A stretch of 64,000 nucleotides of DNA from Nocardioides bizhenqiangii (GTDB taxonomy: Bacteria > Actinomycetota > Actinomycetes > Propionibacteriales > Nocardioidaceae): positions 1,859,501-1,923,500 of the forward strand of contig NZ_CP141059.1 of assembly GCF_034661235.1 (NCBI RefSeq), given 5' to 3'. Shown here one piece after another: positions 34,098 to 45,903 of the stretch. The translations under genes were made by a program, and so were the position numbers. Position 1 is the stretch's first letter; the number at the start of each line of letters is the position of its first letter. The notes below the pieces were generated by a model. The model was not told the origin of the DNA. It was given only the letters and a program-made list of their open reading frames with translations, and ran no database searches.

Positions 34098-34850
34098 TCA
34101 GGGAGCCGTGATCTCCTGCTCGACGCCGTAGTCCTGCACCTCGATCACGTAGGTGATCTCGTCCATGCCCGCGAAGAACTCGCCGGTGAGCTCGGCCTCG
34201 GTGAGGTAGCCGTCCGCGTCGATCCGGTAGGTGGCGTCGAAGTCGTCGCCCTCGGCGCAGGGGAGGATGTTGCGCACGGCGTCGCCCGGCAAGGTGCCCG
34301 TGAACGGCGTCACCGTCTCGTCGTTGTCGTCGCCGCCGAGCTCGCTCTCGCCCTCCTCCAGGTCCTCTGTCTCGGTCAGGATGGGGGAGACCCCGTTGTC
34401 GGGGTCGAGCAGCATGCCGGGGTCGGGGGCGCAGAACTCGTCGGGGTCGAGCTCCTGCCAGCCAACGACCGGCACCTCGACGTAGAGGTTGCCGTCCGCG
34501 GAGATGACGGCGATGTCGCTCGCGTCGGTGCCCATGACCCGGCCGGCGACCTCGCCCTCGAACGACGGCGGGTCGGCGATGAGGGTGCCCGCGGCCGACG
34601 CCAGGAAGTCGCCATCGTCGGGCTCGTCGTCGGTGCTGAGGGTGATCTCGACACCGGTCGTCTCGTCGAGCTTGGCCTTCGCGGCGGCCATCACCTCCTC
34701 GGGCGAGACCTCCCCGTCGCCGTCGTCGTCGAGGTCCTTGTTGTCGGTGACCGGGTCGTCGCCGCCGGAGCAGGCGGCGACCGAGACCACGCTCAGGGCC
34801 CCGACGAGGGCGGCCGCGGCCAGACGACGGAGGGGATGCGCAAGCGTCAT
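34098..34850 (-). CDS. LppX/LprAFG-type lipoprotein with EF-hand-like loop
   Basis: The 250-residue protein has a signal peptide ending AACSGG (lipidated C27) and an LppX_LprAFG-like domain with ISADGNLYVEVP, FTGTLPGD and EITYVIEV. These proteins bind lipids or lipoglycans in a beta-roll cavity. At 41-52 lies DDDGDGEVSPEE, a complete canonical EF-hand calcium loop, between the lipid anchor and the domain. AGGGTGA precedes the ATG, four bases after the parC stop. The MFS gene follows. Confidence 0.85.
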   Translation of the reverse strand: MTLAHPLRRLAAAALVGALSVVSVAACSGGDDPVTDNKDLDDDGDGEVSPEEVMAAAKAKLDETTGVEITLSTDDEPDDGDFLASAAGTLIADPPSFEGEVAGRVMGTDASDIAVISADGNLYVEVPVVGWQELDPDEFCAPDPGMLLDPDNGVSPILTETEDLEEGESELGGDDNDETVTPFTGTLPGDAVRNILPCAEGDDFDATYRIDADGYLTEAELTGEFFAGMDEITYVIEVQDYGVEQEITAP

Positions 34851-34854
34851 GGCG

Positions 34855-37344
34855 TCACCCTGACACAGCCGCGGTGAGCACCGCCGCGAGCGGTCCGGCG
34901 CACGCGGCCAGTGGCTGGCTGCCGGGGACGCCCGAGCCGTCACGTCGTCCGGTCGCGGGTGGCAGGTCGACCGGTGCGCCGCTGGCGGCCGCTGCGCGGG
35001 CCGGTGTGGGGCCGGCCCAGGCGAAGACGAGGGCGTCGTCGCCCTTGAGGAACCGGTGGCAGCGGACACCGCCGGTGGCCCGGCCCTTGGGCGGGTACTC
35101 GGCGAAGTCGGTCACCTTGACCGCGCCGGGCTCGGTGCCGGGGAGCGCGGTGGACGAGCCGGAGGCGGTGACCAGCACCGCGCCGTCGTCGTACGACGGG
35201 AGGTCGAGGGCCCCGAACCAGACCACCCGCTCGCCGGTGGTCACGCGGACGCCTGCCATGCCGCCGCCCGAACGGCCCTGCGGGCGGACCCCGGACGCGG
35301 GGTAGTGGAGCAGCTGGGCGTCGGAGGTCACGAAGCAGAGCTCCTCCTCGCCGGTGCGCAGCTCGATCGCGCCGACGACCTCGTCGCCCTCGGCGAGACG
35401 GATGACGTCCCACTCGTCCCTCCCCAGCACCTCGGGGTTGACCCGCTTGACCACGCCCTGGCGGGTGCCGAGCGCGAGGCCCGGCCCGTCGGTGGCGAGG
35501 GTGCACAGCGCGAGCGCGCGCTCACCGGCGCCGAGCGAGAGCAGCTCGGACAGCGGGACCCCGCCCTGGAGGTTGGACTCGTTGGCCGACGGCGGGATGG
35601 CCGGCAGGTCGAGCACGCCGAGACGGAGGAGGCGACCCGCCGACGTGAGGACGCCGATCTCTCCGCGCGCGGTCGTGCGGACAGCGGAGACGACCACGTC
35701 GTGGTTGGCGCGGGCGCCGCCGGTTCCGACCGGCTCGGCGCTGTTGGTGCGGGCGAGGAGGCCGGTGGACGAGAGCAGCGCGAAGCAGGGGTCGTCGGGC
35801 ACCTCGAGGGGCGCGGCGGACGCGGTCACCGCGCCGGTGCCGGCCGACTGGAGGAGCACGGTGCGGCGCGGCGTACCGAACGTCTTGGCGACCTCGCCCA
35901 GCTCGTCGCTGACGACCCGCTTGAGGAGGCCCTCGTCGGCGAGGATCGCTTCCAGCTCCTCGATCTCCCGGCGGAGCGTCTCCTGCTCCTTCTCGAGCTC
36001 GATCCGGGAGAACCGGGTGAGCCGGCGCAGCTGCATCTCGAGGATGTAGTCCGCCTGGGCCTGCGACAGGTCGAAGACCGAGATCAGCCGCTCCTTCGCA
36101 GCCGCCGAGTCGTCGCTGGTGCGGATCACCTGGATCACCTCGTCGATGTCGAGGAGCGCGATCAGCAGTCCGTCGACCAGGTGCAGCCGCTCGGCCTTCT
36201 TGTTGCGGCGGAACTCCGAGCGGCGGCGTACGACGTCGTAGCGGTGGTCGAGGAAGACCGTGAGCATCTCCTTGAGGCCCAGCGTGCGCGGCTGGCCGTC
36301 GACGAGCGCGACGTTGTTGATGCCGAAGGTGTCCTCCATCGGCGTCTGCCGGTAGAGCTGCTCGAGCAGCGCCTCGGGCACGAAGCCGTTCTTGACCTCG
36401 ATCACCAGCCGCAGGCCGTGTGAGCGGTCGGTGAGGTCCTTCAGGTCGGCGATGCCCTGCAGCTTCTTGCCCTGGACGAGGACCTTGATCCGCTCGACGA
36501 CCTTCTCGGTGCCGACGCCGTAGGGCAGCTCGGTGACGACGATGCCCTTGCGTCGGCCGACGGTCTCGACGCGAGCGGTCGCGCGCATGCGGAAGGTGCC
36601 GCGGCCGGTCAGGTAGGCGTCGCGGATCCCGTCGAGCCCGACGATCTTGCCGCCGGTCGGGAGGTCGGGGCCGGGGATGAAGCGCATCAGGCCGTCGACG
36701 TCGGTGCCCGGGTGCTTGATCAGGTGGCGCAGCGCCTGCACCACCTCCACCAAGTTGTGCGGCGCCATGTTGGTGGCCATGCCGACCGCGATGCCGGTGG
36801 TCCCGTTGACGACCAGGTTGGGGATCGCCGAGGGCAGCACCGACGGCTCCATCTCGCGGCTGTCGTAGTTGGGCCGGAAGTCGACGGTGTCCTCGTCGAT
36901 CGACTCGGTCATGACCGCGGCCGGCGGTGCCATCCGACACTCCGTGTACCGCATGGCTGCCGGCGGGTCGTCGCCGCCGGGGGAGCCGAAGTTGCCGTGG
37001 CCGTCGACCATCGGGAGCCGCATCGCCCACGGCTGCGCCATCCGCACCAGGGCGTCGTAGATCGCGCCGTCACCGTGGGGGTGCAGCCGACCCATCACCT
37101 CACCGACGACCCGGGCGCACTTGACGTGGCCGCGATCGGGCCGGATGCCCATGTCGTTGAGCGTGTAGAGGATCCGGCGCTGCACCGGCTTGAGGCCGTC
37201 GCGCGCGTCCGGCAGCGCGCGGGAGTAGATGACGGAGTAGGCGTACTCGAGGAACGACGACTCCATCTCGTCGCGGATGTCGGTGTCGAGGATGTGCTCC
37301 TCGAAGTCGTCCGGAAGGTCCTGCTTCGTGGTACGCCGTGCCAT
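34855..37344 (-). CDS. parC: DNA topoisomerase IV subunit A / gyrase A-type
   Basis: The 829-residue protein has the winged-helix and tower domains with catalytic Tyr133 (MRYTECRM), [11 protein letters not shown] and a C-terminal beta-pinwheel with GYRATGGV-like repeats. The quinolone-resistance region reads [10 protein letters not shown], with Gly93 where E. coli GyrA has Ser83 and Asp97 at the Asp87 position. ATG codons occur at 37353 and 37344; GGGGAG lies 1 base before the first and 10 before the second, so 37344 is chosen. Pairs with parE on the other strand 4 kb away. Confidence 0.93.
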   Translation of the reverse strand: MARRTTKQDLPDDFEEHILDTDIRDEMESSFLEYAYSVIYSRALPDARDGLKPVQRRILYTLNDMGIRPDRGHVKCARVVGEVMGRLHPHGDGAIYDALVRMAQPWAMRLPMVDGHGNFGSPGGDDPPAAMRYTECRMAPPAAVMTESIDEDTVDFRPNYDSREMEPSVLPSAIPNLVVNGTTGIAVGMATNMAPHNLVEVVQALRHLIKHPGTDVDGLMRFIPGPDLPTGGKIVGLDGIRDAYLTGRGTFRMRATARVETVGRRKGIVVTELPYGVGTEKVVERIKVLVQGKKLQGIADLKDLTDRSHGLRLVIEVKNGFVPEALLEQLYRQTPMEDTFGINNVALVDGQPRTLGLKEMLTVFLDHRYDVVRRRSEFRRNKKAERLHLVDGLLIALLDIDEVIQVIRTSDDSAAAKERLISVFDLSQAQADYILEMQLRRLTRFSRIELEKEQETLRREIEELEAILADEGLLKRVVSDELGEVAKTFGTPRRTVLLQSAGTGAVTASAAPLEVPDDPCFALLSSTGLLARTNSAEPVGTGGARANHDVVVSAVRTTARGEIGVLTSAGRLLRLGVLDLPAIPPSANESNLQGGVPLSELLSLGAGERALALCTLATDGPGLALGTRQGVVKRVNPEVLGRDEWDVIRLAEGDEVVGAIELRTGEEELCFVTSDAQLLHYPASGVRPQGRSGGGMAGVRVTTGERVVWFGALDLPSYDDGAVLVTASGSSTALPGTEPGAVKVTDFAEYPPKGRATGGVRCHRFLKGDDALVFAWAGPTPARAAAASGAPVDLPPATGRRDGSGVPGSQPLAACAGPLAAVLTAAVSG

Positions 37345-37598
37345 GCGGGCCATTCTCCCCGGCGGCCCCGACGGGCGAAGGGAGGGCTCGCCGACCTGGG
37401 CCGGGAGAGTGCGAATGCTCGGGTCGCAGAGCGTCGTTCCGGAGCCCCGGTGGCCGTGACGAAACCACTCGTGGCAGCGGGTTGCGCGACGCGGGGGTTG
37501 CGACCGAAAGGCTTAGGACGGGGAGCGGAGTCACGGGTCGAGCGCCGCGCCCATCTCACGGATCCAGATGGAGAAGCCTGAAAACCAGCCCGATCGTT

Positions 37599-37637
37599 CA
37601 AGTTCAACTTGTCAGGATAGTCGAACTGGTGTACGAT
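37599..37637 (+). promoter_or_regulatory. Promoter with overlapping palindrome upstream of the HNH gene
   Basis: TTGTCA (37609-37614) and TACGAT (37632-37637) are spaced by 17 bases, the best -35/-10 pair in the window. CAAGTT-C-AACTTG (37599-37611) is a perfect palindrome overlapping the -35, a likely operator. The remaining part of the 37345-37752 gap shows no gene. Confidence 0.65.
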
Positions 37638-37752
37638 TGACCGTAGGTCGCAAGACCCATGTCGTCCACGAGACTCAGCTCTAGGACACCCCGGCACCAG
37701 GCCACCGGACACACCCATTCACGTGTGCCCGAGCAGCCGAGAGGGGGTCCGG

Positions 37753-38994
37753 ATGACCAGCCTGCCGCAGACCGCCCACCCGATCGTGGGTGCGGTCGCG
37801 ACGGCCCGGGACGCGTTGAAGACCGTCCGCGACGTGCAGCCGACGTTCATGGCACCGGCCCAGAAGCAGGCCGCGGTCCTCGAGCTCGACGCGCTGGAGG
37901 CGACGCTGGCCGAGCTGCGGCTCCGGGTGCTTGCGAGTGCCGCCGATGCCGCCGAGGAGGCCGGTGCCCGCGACGTCGGTGCCTGGACCGCGCAGCTGAC
38001 CCGCGCCGATGTGTCGTCAGCCCGGGCCGATGCGCGGTTGGCCGAGGCCCTGGACCGCCGGTGGACCCAGGTCGCGGCCGGGATGGCCGACGGCAAGGTC
38101 TCGCTTGCCCAAGCCAGAGTCATCGCCCACGCGTTGGAGGCGCTGCCCGCCGATCTGGACCCCCGCCTGGTCCTGGACGCGGAGGCGCAGATGGTCGCCT
38201 ACTGCGCGGAGTTCAACCCCACCGAGCTCCGCCGGCTCGGCCGCTACCTCCTCGAGGTCGTCGCCCCGGACATCGCCGAGGCCGAGCTGGCCAAACGGCT
38301 CGAGGGTGAGGAGCGCCGGGCGCGGGAGAAGACCAGCCTGCGATCCCGGCTGATCGGCGAGGGCCTGGCCCGGACCACCATCGTCCACCCCGTCCTGGAC
38401 CGAGACCGGCTGCTGACCTACCTCGAAGCCTTCACCTCACCCCGCAAACACCACGACGCCCTCAGCGGGGAGGAGGACCGGATCCCCTACCCCCGCCGCC
38501 TCGGCCAAGCCTTCTGCGCCCTCCTCGAACACCTCGACCCGACCAAGCTCCCCCAACACGGTGGCGATGCGACCACGGTGATGGTCACCATCGGCCTCGA
38601 CTCCCTCCGCGCCGAACTGGGCGCCGGCAGCATCATCGGCGGCGAACCCCTCTCCGCCACCCAAGTCCGGCGACTGGCGTGCAACGCGGACATCATCCCC
38701 GTCGTCCTCGGCGGGAACGGCGAGATCCTCGACCTCGGCCGCACCCGGCGGTTGTTCTCACCCGCCCAACGCAAAGCCATGCGGCTACGCGACCAACGCT
38801 GCCGGAGCGAGGGCTGCACCGTCCCCGCCGCCTGGACCGAAGCCCACCACCTCAAACCCTGGGCCACCGGCGGGAACACCGACCTCGACGACGGCATCCT
38901 CCACTGCAACTACCACCACCACCTCGCCCACGACCCCAACCACACCACCGAACGACTCCCCAACGGCGACATCCGCTACCACCGCCGCACCTAA
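37753..38994 (+). CDS. DUF222 HNH endonuclease (13E12 repeat family)
   Basis: The 413-residue protein has an N-terminal helical DUF222 domain and a C-terminal HNH nuclease (about 345-395) with CRSEGCTVPAAWTEAHHL, GGNTDLDDGILHCNYHHH and HD. The zinc and catalytic residues look complete. This family is present in many copies in Nocardioides and mycobacteria (REP13E12) and is often linked to mobile DNA, but its role is unclear. The ATG at 37753 follows GAGGGGG. It is transcribed from a strong-looking promoter at 37609-37637. Confidence 0.9.
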   Translation: MTSLPQTAHPIVGAVATARDALKTVRDVQPTFMAPAQKQAAVLELDALEATLAELRLRVLASAADAAEEAGARDVGAWTAQLTRADVSSARADARLAEALDRRWTQVAAGMADGKVSLAQARVIAHALEALPADLDPRLVLDAEAQMVAYCAEFNPTELRRLGRYLLEVVAPDIAEAELAKRLEGEERRAREKTSLRSRLIGEGLARTTIVHPVLDRDRLLTYLEAFTSPRKHHDALSGEEDRIPYPRRLGQAFCALLEHLDPTKLPQHGGDATTVMVTIGLDSLRAELGAGSIIGGEPLSATQVRRLACNADIIPVVLGGNGEILDLGRTRRLFSPAQRKAMRLRDQRCRSEGCTVPAAWTEAHHLKPWATGGNTDLDDGILHCNYHHHLAHDPNHTTERLPNGDIRYHRRT

Positions 38995-39069
38995 ACCGAC
39001 GACTCCGTAGGAACGCCCCCATTGCCGAGAAGCGGTCGGGCGCGTCGGCGGCGTGGCATCGTTCTGCCG

Positions 39070-39723
39070 GTGACTGCCCAGGACGCCCTCAAGTCCGCCC
39101 TTCGTGAGGTCCTGAGTCCGGTTGCCCGTGACCACGGCTACAAGGGGTCGTCCCCCAACTGGCGCAAGTCGTCTGCTGCCGGCGACTGGGCAATAGTCAA
39201 TGTTCAGTCTTCATCATCGAGTAGCGCCCGCAGTTTGTCCTGCGTCATCAATCTCGCCTTCGCTCCAGAGCCGTGGCTCAGGTGGCACCGATCCCGGCGC
39301 GCCCACATGCCGAAAGCAATACCTGAGTCTCTCGGCCTCTACCGGCAGCGCCTCGGGCCAGTCTCAGGACCCACTAGCTCCAGAGGTTGGTGGGAGGTCG
39401 TCGACGCCGAGTCGGCCGGAGCTGTCGTCACGGACATGTGCGCCCAGTTGGACCGCGCTGGATGGCCGGTACTGGACGAGATGTTCTCTCGAGAAGCACT
39501 GAAGACTCGGCTCGAGGAGGGCGACCTCGGGTTCATCAAACGTGCGCACTTCGAGTACCTCTTCTCGGACGCGGAAGCACTCCTACTCATGGACTCCGGC
39601 ATGTCAGACGAGTTGGAGTCGCGGCTCGACTCGGCAATGAGCCACGTACCGCGCGAGAAGCGAGACAGTACCCTTCAGTTCGTCGCGTGGGTGCGCTCGC
39701 AGGCGGTACGCGGACACGGGTAG
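39070..39723 (+). CDS. DUF4304-like protein
   Basis: The 217-residue protein has an N-terminal helix-strand block with ALREVLSPVARDHGYKGSSP and NWRKSSAAGDWAIVNVQSS, which fits DUF4304, a family of unknown function seen beside toxin and nuclease genes. Codon use is visibly less GC-biased than in surrounding genes. The GTG at 39070 lies 7 bases after CATCGT. Possibly an acquired gene. Confidence 0.7.
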   Translation: MTAQDALKSALREVLSPVARDHGYKGSSPNWRKSSAAGDWAIVNVQSSSSSSARSLSCVINLAFAPEPWLRWHRSRRAHMPKAIPESLGLYRQRLGPVSGPTSSRGWWEVVDAESAGAVVTDMCAQLDRAGWPVLDEMFSREALKTRLEEGDLGFIKRAHFEYLFSDAEALLLMDSGMSDELESRLDSAMSHVPREKRDSTLQFVAWVRSQAVRGHG

Positions 39724-39751
39724 GTCGCCCGCTAATTGTGATGCCCTGCGT

Positions 39752-39789
39752 GCGCGCGCAGCGGCACGCTGTTGCCGCGAGGCGCGCGC
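39752..39789. terminator. Nested hairpin between convergent genes
   Basis: GCGGCA (39761-39766) pairs with TGCCGC (39773-39778). The outer GCGCGCGC tracts (39752-39759 and 39782-39789) can extend the stem. It lies between the DUF4304 gene and the convergent lipoprotein gene and overlaps neither. Confidence 0.45.
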
Positions 39790-39798
39790 GCTCGCGTG

Positions 39799-40311
39799 TC
39801 AGTCGACGCTGACCCGATTCAAGACGGTCACCGCACGCCGCGGTGAAACCCCGCCCCATCCGATGAGCAGGTCGCATCCTTCGGCTTGGCCGGGCACCGG
39901 CCATAGGACGTGAGTCAGTCGGCCAAGCACCTGGGTCGGCGCCGAGTAGAAGAGGTCCGCTGTGCTTCCCTGGATTCTGACTTCGCGGTGGGTGCCGCGA
40001 GGTCCGTCGCCCTGTAGAGCGTCCCTCCCCGTCAGCGCCACCCAGAACTGGATGTGTCCGTTTGCTCGGTAGCGCGTGTAACTGGACCTGGGGAAGCCCT
40101 GGAGCGGCTTGTCGAATCCGGACTCCTGAGTCCACCCAGGGACGTCCGGCACGTTCACGTTGGGGCACTCAGCGCGTCGCGAGGCCGCGCTGCTGGGCGC
40201 AGCGGTTGGGGAACCGCTGTTGCCGCTTTCAGAGTCGTCGGAAGGTTCGGACCCGCTGCAACTAGCGGTCAGCAGGGCGACCGCCACGACGCCGACCACC
40301 GGTACTCGCAT
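39799..40311 (-). CDS. Lipoprotein, unknown function
   Basis: The 170-residue protein starts MRVPVVGVVAVALLTASC with a clear lipobox (C18) and a Ser/Asp-rich linker. Its exterior domain contains VPGWTQESGFDKPLQGF and ending strands. GGAGG lies 8 bases before the ATG at 40311. Codon use is less GC-biased than average. No family is recognised. Confidence 0.75.
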   Translation of the reverse strand: MRVPVVGVVAVALLTASCSGSEPSDDSESGNSGSPTAAPSSAASRRAECPNVNVPDVPGWTQESGFDKPLQGFPRSSYTRYRANGHIQFWVALTGRDALQGDGPRGTHREVRIQGSTADLFYSAPTQVLGRLTHVLWPVPGQAEGCDLLIGWGGVSPRRAVTVLNRVSVD

Positions 40312-40494
40312 GCCCACGACCTCCACTCGTTCATCAAGTGTGACGCTTCATTGCGCCCCTCGGTTGCACCGCAACGTCCGCTACCGCTGCGCTGAGCGCG
40401 CACTCGTGCCGACATCGCCGATGAGTCGGCTGCGGCCGCGCGGTCGGTCTTGGCAACGACCCTCGACGGGAGGGTCCGTCACGAGGAGGTCTCA

Positions 40495-40968
40495 ATGCCA
40501 TCGGTACGCACCCACCTGTGGTTCGGGAACGACAAGGCCGTCGAGGCGGCGAACTTCTACGCGGAGAACATTCCGGACTCGGCCGTCAACCGGGTCTTCA
40601 CGGCACGAACCGACCCCGACAGCCCGGTCGCCGAGGTCGTCGAGTTCACGGTGGCCGGGCACGAGGTCGTCGGGCTCAACGCGGGGCCGGAGTTCCACCT
40701 CGACGAGGCGTTCTCGTTCTATCTCCGTGTCGACGGACAGCAGGAGGTCGACCACTACTGGGCGATCCTCACTGCCGACGGCGGCGAGGCGGGCGCGTGC
40801 GGCTGGTGCAAGGACAGGTACGGCGTGTCCTGGCAGGTCATCCCACGCGAGCTGGAGGAGCTCTCCGGCGACTACAGCACCGAGGCCAACCGGCGGGTCT
40901 GCCAGGCGATGCTGAAGATGGGCAAGATCGACGTCGCCGAGCTCCAGGCCGCCTATGACGCCGCCTGA
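40495..40968 (+). CDS. VOC family protein (PhnB / glyoxalase-like)
   Basis: The 157-residue protein begins VRTHLWFGNDKAVEAANFY and has WCKDRYGVSWQVIPRELEEL, the pattern of the PhnB-like VOC proteins once called 3-demethylubiquinone methyltransferase-like. The true reaction is unknown. GAGGAGG lies 6 bases before the ATG. A second, related VOC gene lies at 58200-58694. Confidence 0.88.
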   Translation: MPSVRTHLWFGNDKAVEAANFYAENIPDSAVNRVFTARTDPDSPVAEVVEFTVAGHEVVGLNAGPEFHLDEAFSFYLRVDGQQEVDHYWAILTADGGEAGACGWCKDRYGVSWQVIPRELEELSGDYSTEANRRVCQAMLKMGKIDVAELQAAYDAA

Positions 40969-40973
40969 TCAGG

Positions 40974-41210
40974 TCAGGAGTAGCGGTGGCTCTTCGCCGC
41001 GTGCCCGTGCTCGCGGGTGCAGGTGCGGCCGTTCATCGAACGGTGTCCGCACAGCTGGTCGGCGGGGGAAGCCGGTGCGACGGGGTCGGTCGGCTGCGGC
41101 TCCACCGCTCGGAGCGCTGGTCTGGCGGGCCGAGCGGCCGCGGTCGATCTGGTCGCCCGTTCGTTGTAGCGGGCCTCTCGCATCGCGCGCAGGGCGGCTT
41201 CCTTGCTCAT
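40974..41210 (-). CDS. Small protein with Cys/His-rich C-terminus
   Basis: The 78-residue protein has a basic N-terminal helix (MSKEAALRAMREARYNERA), an Ala/Pro-rich linker, and a C-terminal CGHRSMNGRTCTREHGH motif that could bind zinc. I recall similar Cys/His tails on small actinobacterial proteins. It is convergent to the VOC gene, five bases apart. Function unknown. Confidence 0.65.
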   Translation of the reverse strand: MSKEAALRAMREARYNERATRSTAAARPARPALRAVEPQPTDPVAPASPADQLCGHRSMNGRTCTREHGHAAKSHRYS

Positions 41211-41307
41211 CGTCGCTTCACCCGACTCACTCTAGGCGGGACCTCCGACGGATCCGGGATTTGCCCGGCGGTCCTCATCCGGAAGGTCTGCCTTCACCGT
41301 TAGCCAC

Positions 41308-41313
41308 TAGCCT
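41308..41313 (+). promoter_or_regulatory. -10 box of the leaderless acyltransferase gene
   Basis: TAGCCT ends 6 bases before the GTG at 41320. Confidence 0.5.
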
Positions 41314-41319
41314 CGTCGT

Positions 41320-44028
<2,709 letters not shown>

Positions 44029-44079
44029 AGAACCGGCCGTGCTGTGGGTGGTCGCCCGTTGCCGTGACAGGATGCGACC

Positions 44080-44673
44080 ATGCCTGACGTCCGTTCCCGA
44101 ACCTCCGAAGACCGGGACCGCGCGCCCGAGCTCCGCGAGGCGCTCGACCGCACCGGCTACTACCCGGAGGTGGTCGCGGACGCGGTGGCGGAGGCGGTCG
44201 GGGGCGAGCACGTCGTGTCCTTCTACGTGCACCACGAGCCGACGTTCGAGCGCGACGAGGTACGCCGTCACCAGAGCGTGATCGTCCTGACCCCGAGCCG
44301 GCTGATCCTCGCCCACACCGACGAGCACGCCGGCGACGACCTGCTCCCGGAGCCCTACACCTCGACCTCGACGGAGGCGGTCAATCTCAGCGCGGTGTCG
44401 TCGGTGGTCGTGACCCGGATGACGGCCAACCCGACCGCGGGCCCGCAGCCGCCGGTCGAGGCGGTGCTCACCATCGGATGGGGCGCCGTGCACCGGGTCG
44501 ACCTGGAGCCTGCCGGCTGCAACGACCCCCAGTGCGAGGCCGACCACGGCTACACCGGCACCCTGTCCTCGGACGACTTCTCGCTCCGGGTGTCGGCTGC
44601 CGCGGACGGCTCGGACGCCGTCGGTGGCCTGTTGTCCTTCGCCGCGTCGCTCTCCGCCCGTACCCGCGGATGA
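44080..44673 (+). CDS. DUF5998-like conserved actinobacterial protein
   Basis: The 197-residue protein has RTGYYPEVVADAVAEAVGGE, a central strand block VIVLTPSRLILAHTDEH and the acidic EPAGCNDPQCEADHGYTG. I recall this pattern as DUF5998. Role unknown. It overlaps the following phosphodiesterase gene as ATGA, so their functions are probably linked. CAGGAT lies 6 bases before the ATG. Confidence 0.85.
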   Translation: MPDVRSRTSEDRDRAPELREALDRTGYYPEVVADAVAEAVGGEHVVSFYVHHEPTFERDEVRRHQSVIVLTPSRLILAHTDEHAGDDLLPEPYTSTSTEAVNLSAVSSVVVTRMTANPTAGPQPPVEAVLTIGWGAVHRVDLEPAGCNDPQCEADHGYTGTLSSDDFSLRVSAAADGSDAVGGLLSFAASLSARTRG

Positions 44674-45806
44674 GCGACATCCGGACGATGGAAGAGTTCT
44701 GCGAGCCCGCCTACGGCGAGCGCTCCCTCGGCGACGTGGTCCCGGCGGTGGCGGCCGCGCTCGGCCACACCCTCGACGGCGATCCGCGCGGGCTGGACCT
44801 GCCCGGTGCGTCGTCGTACGTGGTCTTCCTCATCGACGGCCTCGGCGCCAACTTGTTGCGTCGGCACGCGGAGGTGGCGCCGTACCTCGCCTCGCTGCTG
44901 CCGACCTCGACCATCGGCACCGCCGGCGTGCCGTCCACCACCTCCACCAGCCTGACCTCGTTCGGCACCGGGCTGGTGCCCGGCGGCCACGGCCTGGTGG
45001 GATTCACCACCCGGGTGCCCGGCACCGAGAACCTCCTCAACGCGCTGATCTGGGACGCCGACGTGGATCCCATCGAGTGGCAGCCGCACACGACGACGTT
45101 CACGCGGTTGCAGGCACTCGGTGTGCGGGTCAGCGTCGTCAACAAGCGGGAGTTCCTCGGCAGCGGGCTCACGGTGGCGGCCCACCGCGGCGCCGACTAC
45201 GTGGGCGTCGATCGCGTCGGGGAGCGGATCGCGGCCGTGGTGGCGGCGTCCGCCGAAGCCCCTTCGTTGACCTACGTGTACGACGGCGACCTCGACTGGA
45301 CCGGGCACCGGTGGGGCGTCGACTCCAGCCACTGGCTGCAGCAGCTGGCGATGATCGACCACGAGGCCGAACAGCTTCGTGAGGCGCTGCCGGCCGACCG
45401 TCGGCTGCTGGTCGTGGCCGACCACGGCATGGTCGACGTGCCCCAGGACGACCGGATCGACGTCGCCGCGGACGATGCGCTCGGCTCGGGGATCTTCCTG
45501 ATCGGCGGCGAGGCGCGTTTCCGCCACCTCTACTGCGTCGGCGGAGCGGTGGCCGACGTGGTGGACACGTGGCGGGCCACTCTCGCCGACCGCGCCGAGG
45601 TGCTGACCCGTGCGGAGGCGATCGGCCGCGGGTGGTTCGGCCCGGTCGACCCGGTGGTGCTGCCGCGGATCGGTGACGTCGTCGTGGCCTGTCGCGGCAC
45701 GTCGGCGGTGCTCTCCACCGACGGCTTCCCCTACGAGACCCGGCTGATCGGCATGCACGGCTCGCTCACCGACGACGAGATGCTGATCCCGCTCCTCGTC
45801 GACTGA
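44670..45806 (+). CDS. Alkaline phosphatase superfamily / nucleotide pyrophosphatase-like enzyme
   Basis: The 378-residue protein has the metal-binding start FLIDGLGANLLRRH, a Thr nucleophile region TTSTSLTSFGTG, and VVADHGMVDVPQ near residue 250, as in type I phosphodiesterases and nucleotide pyrophosphatases. The substrate is unknown. No signal peptide is seen, so it is probably cytoplasmic. Coupled to the DUF5998-like gene. Confidence 0.9.
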   Translation: MSDIRTMEEFCEPAYGERSLGDVVPAVAAALGHTLDGDPRGLDLPGASSYVVFLIDGLGANLLRRHAEVAPYLASLLPTSTIGTAGVPSTTSTSLTSFGTGLVPGGHGLVGFTTRVPGTENLLNALIWDADVDPIEWQPHTTTFTRLQALGVRVSVVNKREFLGSGLTVAAHRGADYVGVDRVGERIAAVVAASAEAPSLTYVYDGDLDWTGHRWGVDSSHWLQQLAMIDHEAEQLREALPADRRLLVVADHGMVDVPQDDRIDVAADDALGSGIFLIGGEARFRHLYCVGGAVADVVDTWRATLADRAEVLTRAEAIGRGWFGPVDPVVLPRIGDVVVACRGTSAVLSTDGFPYETRLIGMHGSLTDDEMLIPLLVD

Positions 45807-45823
45807 CAGCACCGGACCTGGGC

Positions 45824-45852
45824 AACGAACCTTTCCGACGGGTGGCGTCGTC
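45824..45852 (+). promoter_or_regulatory. Candidate ECF-type promoter upstream of the SigE-family gene
   Basis: CAACGAAC (about 45823-45830) followed by CGTCGTC (45846-45852) matches the AAC...CGTC layout of ECF promoters, with 15 or 18 bases between the AAC and CGTC depending on which repeat is used. It would make the operon self-activating. Confidence 0.4.
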
Positions 45853-45903
45853 AGGGAGGGTGAGCAGGGCGGCACGGAGCCGCCCTCGGGAGTCGGAGGC
45901 ACG

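Noticed and set aside
31058..34111. Plus-strand open frame of about 1017 codons
   Set aside because: It runs opposite the XRE, carbonic anhydrase and MFS genes; its product is Arg/Gly/Asp-rich low complexity with no motif, a typical high-GC shadow.
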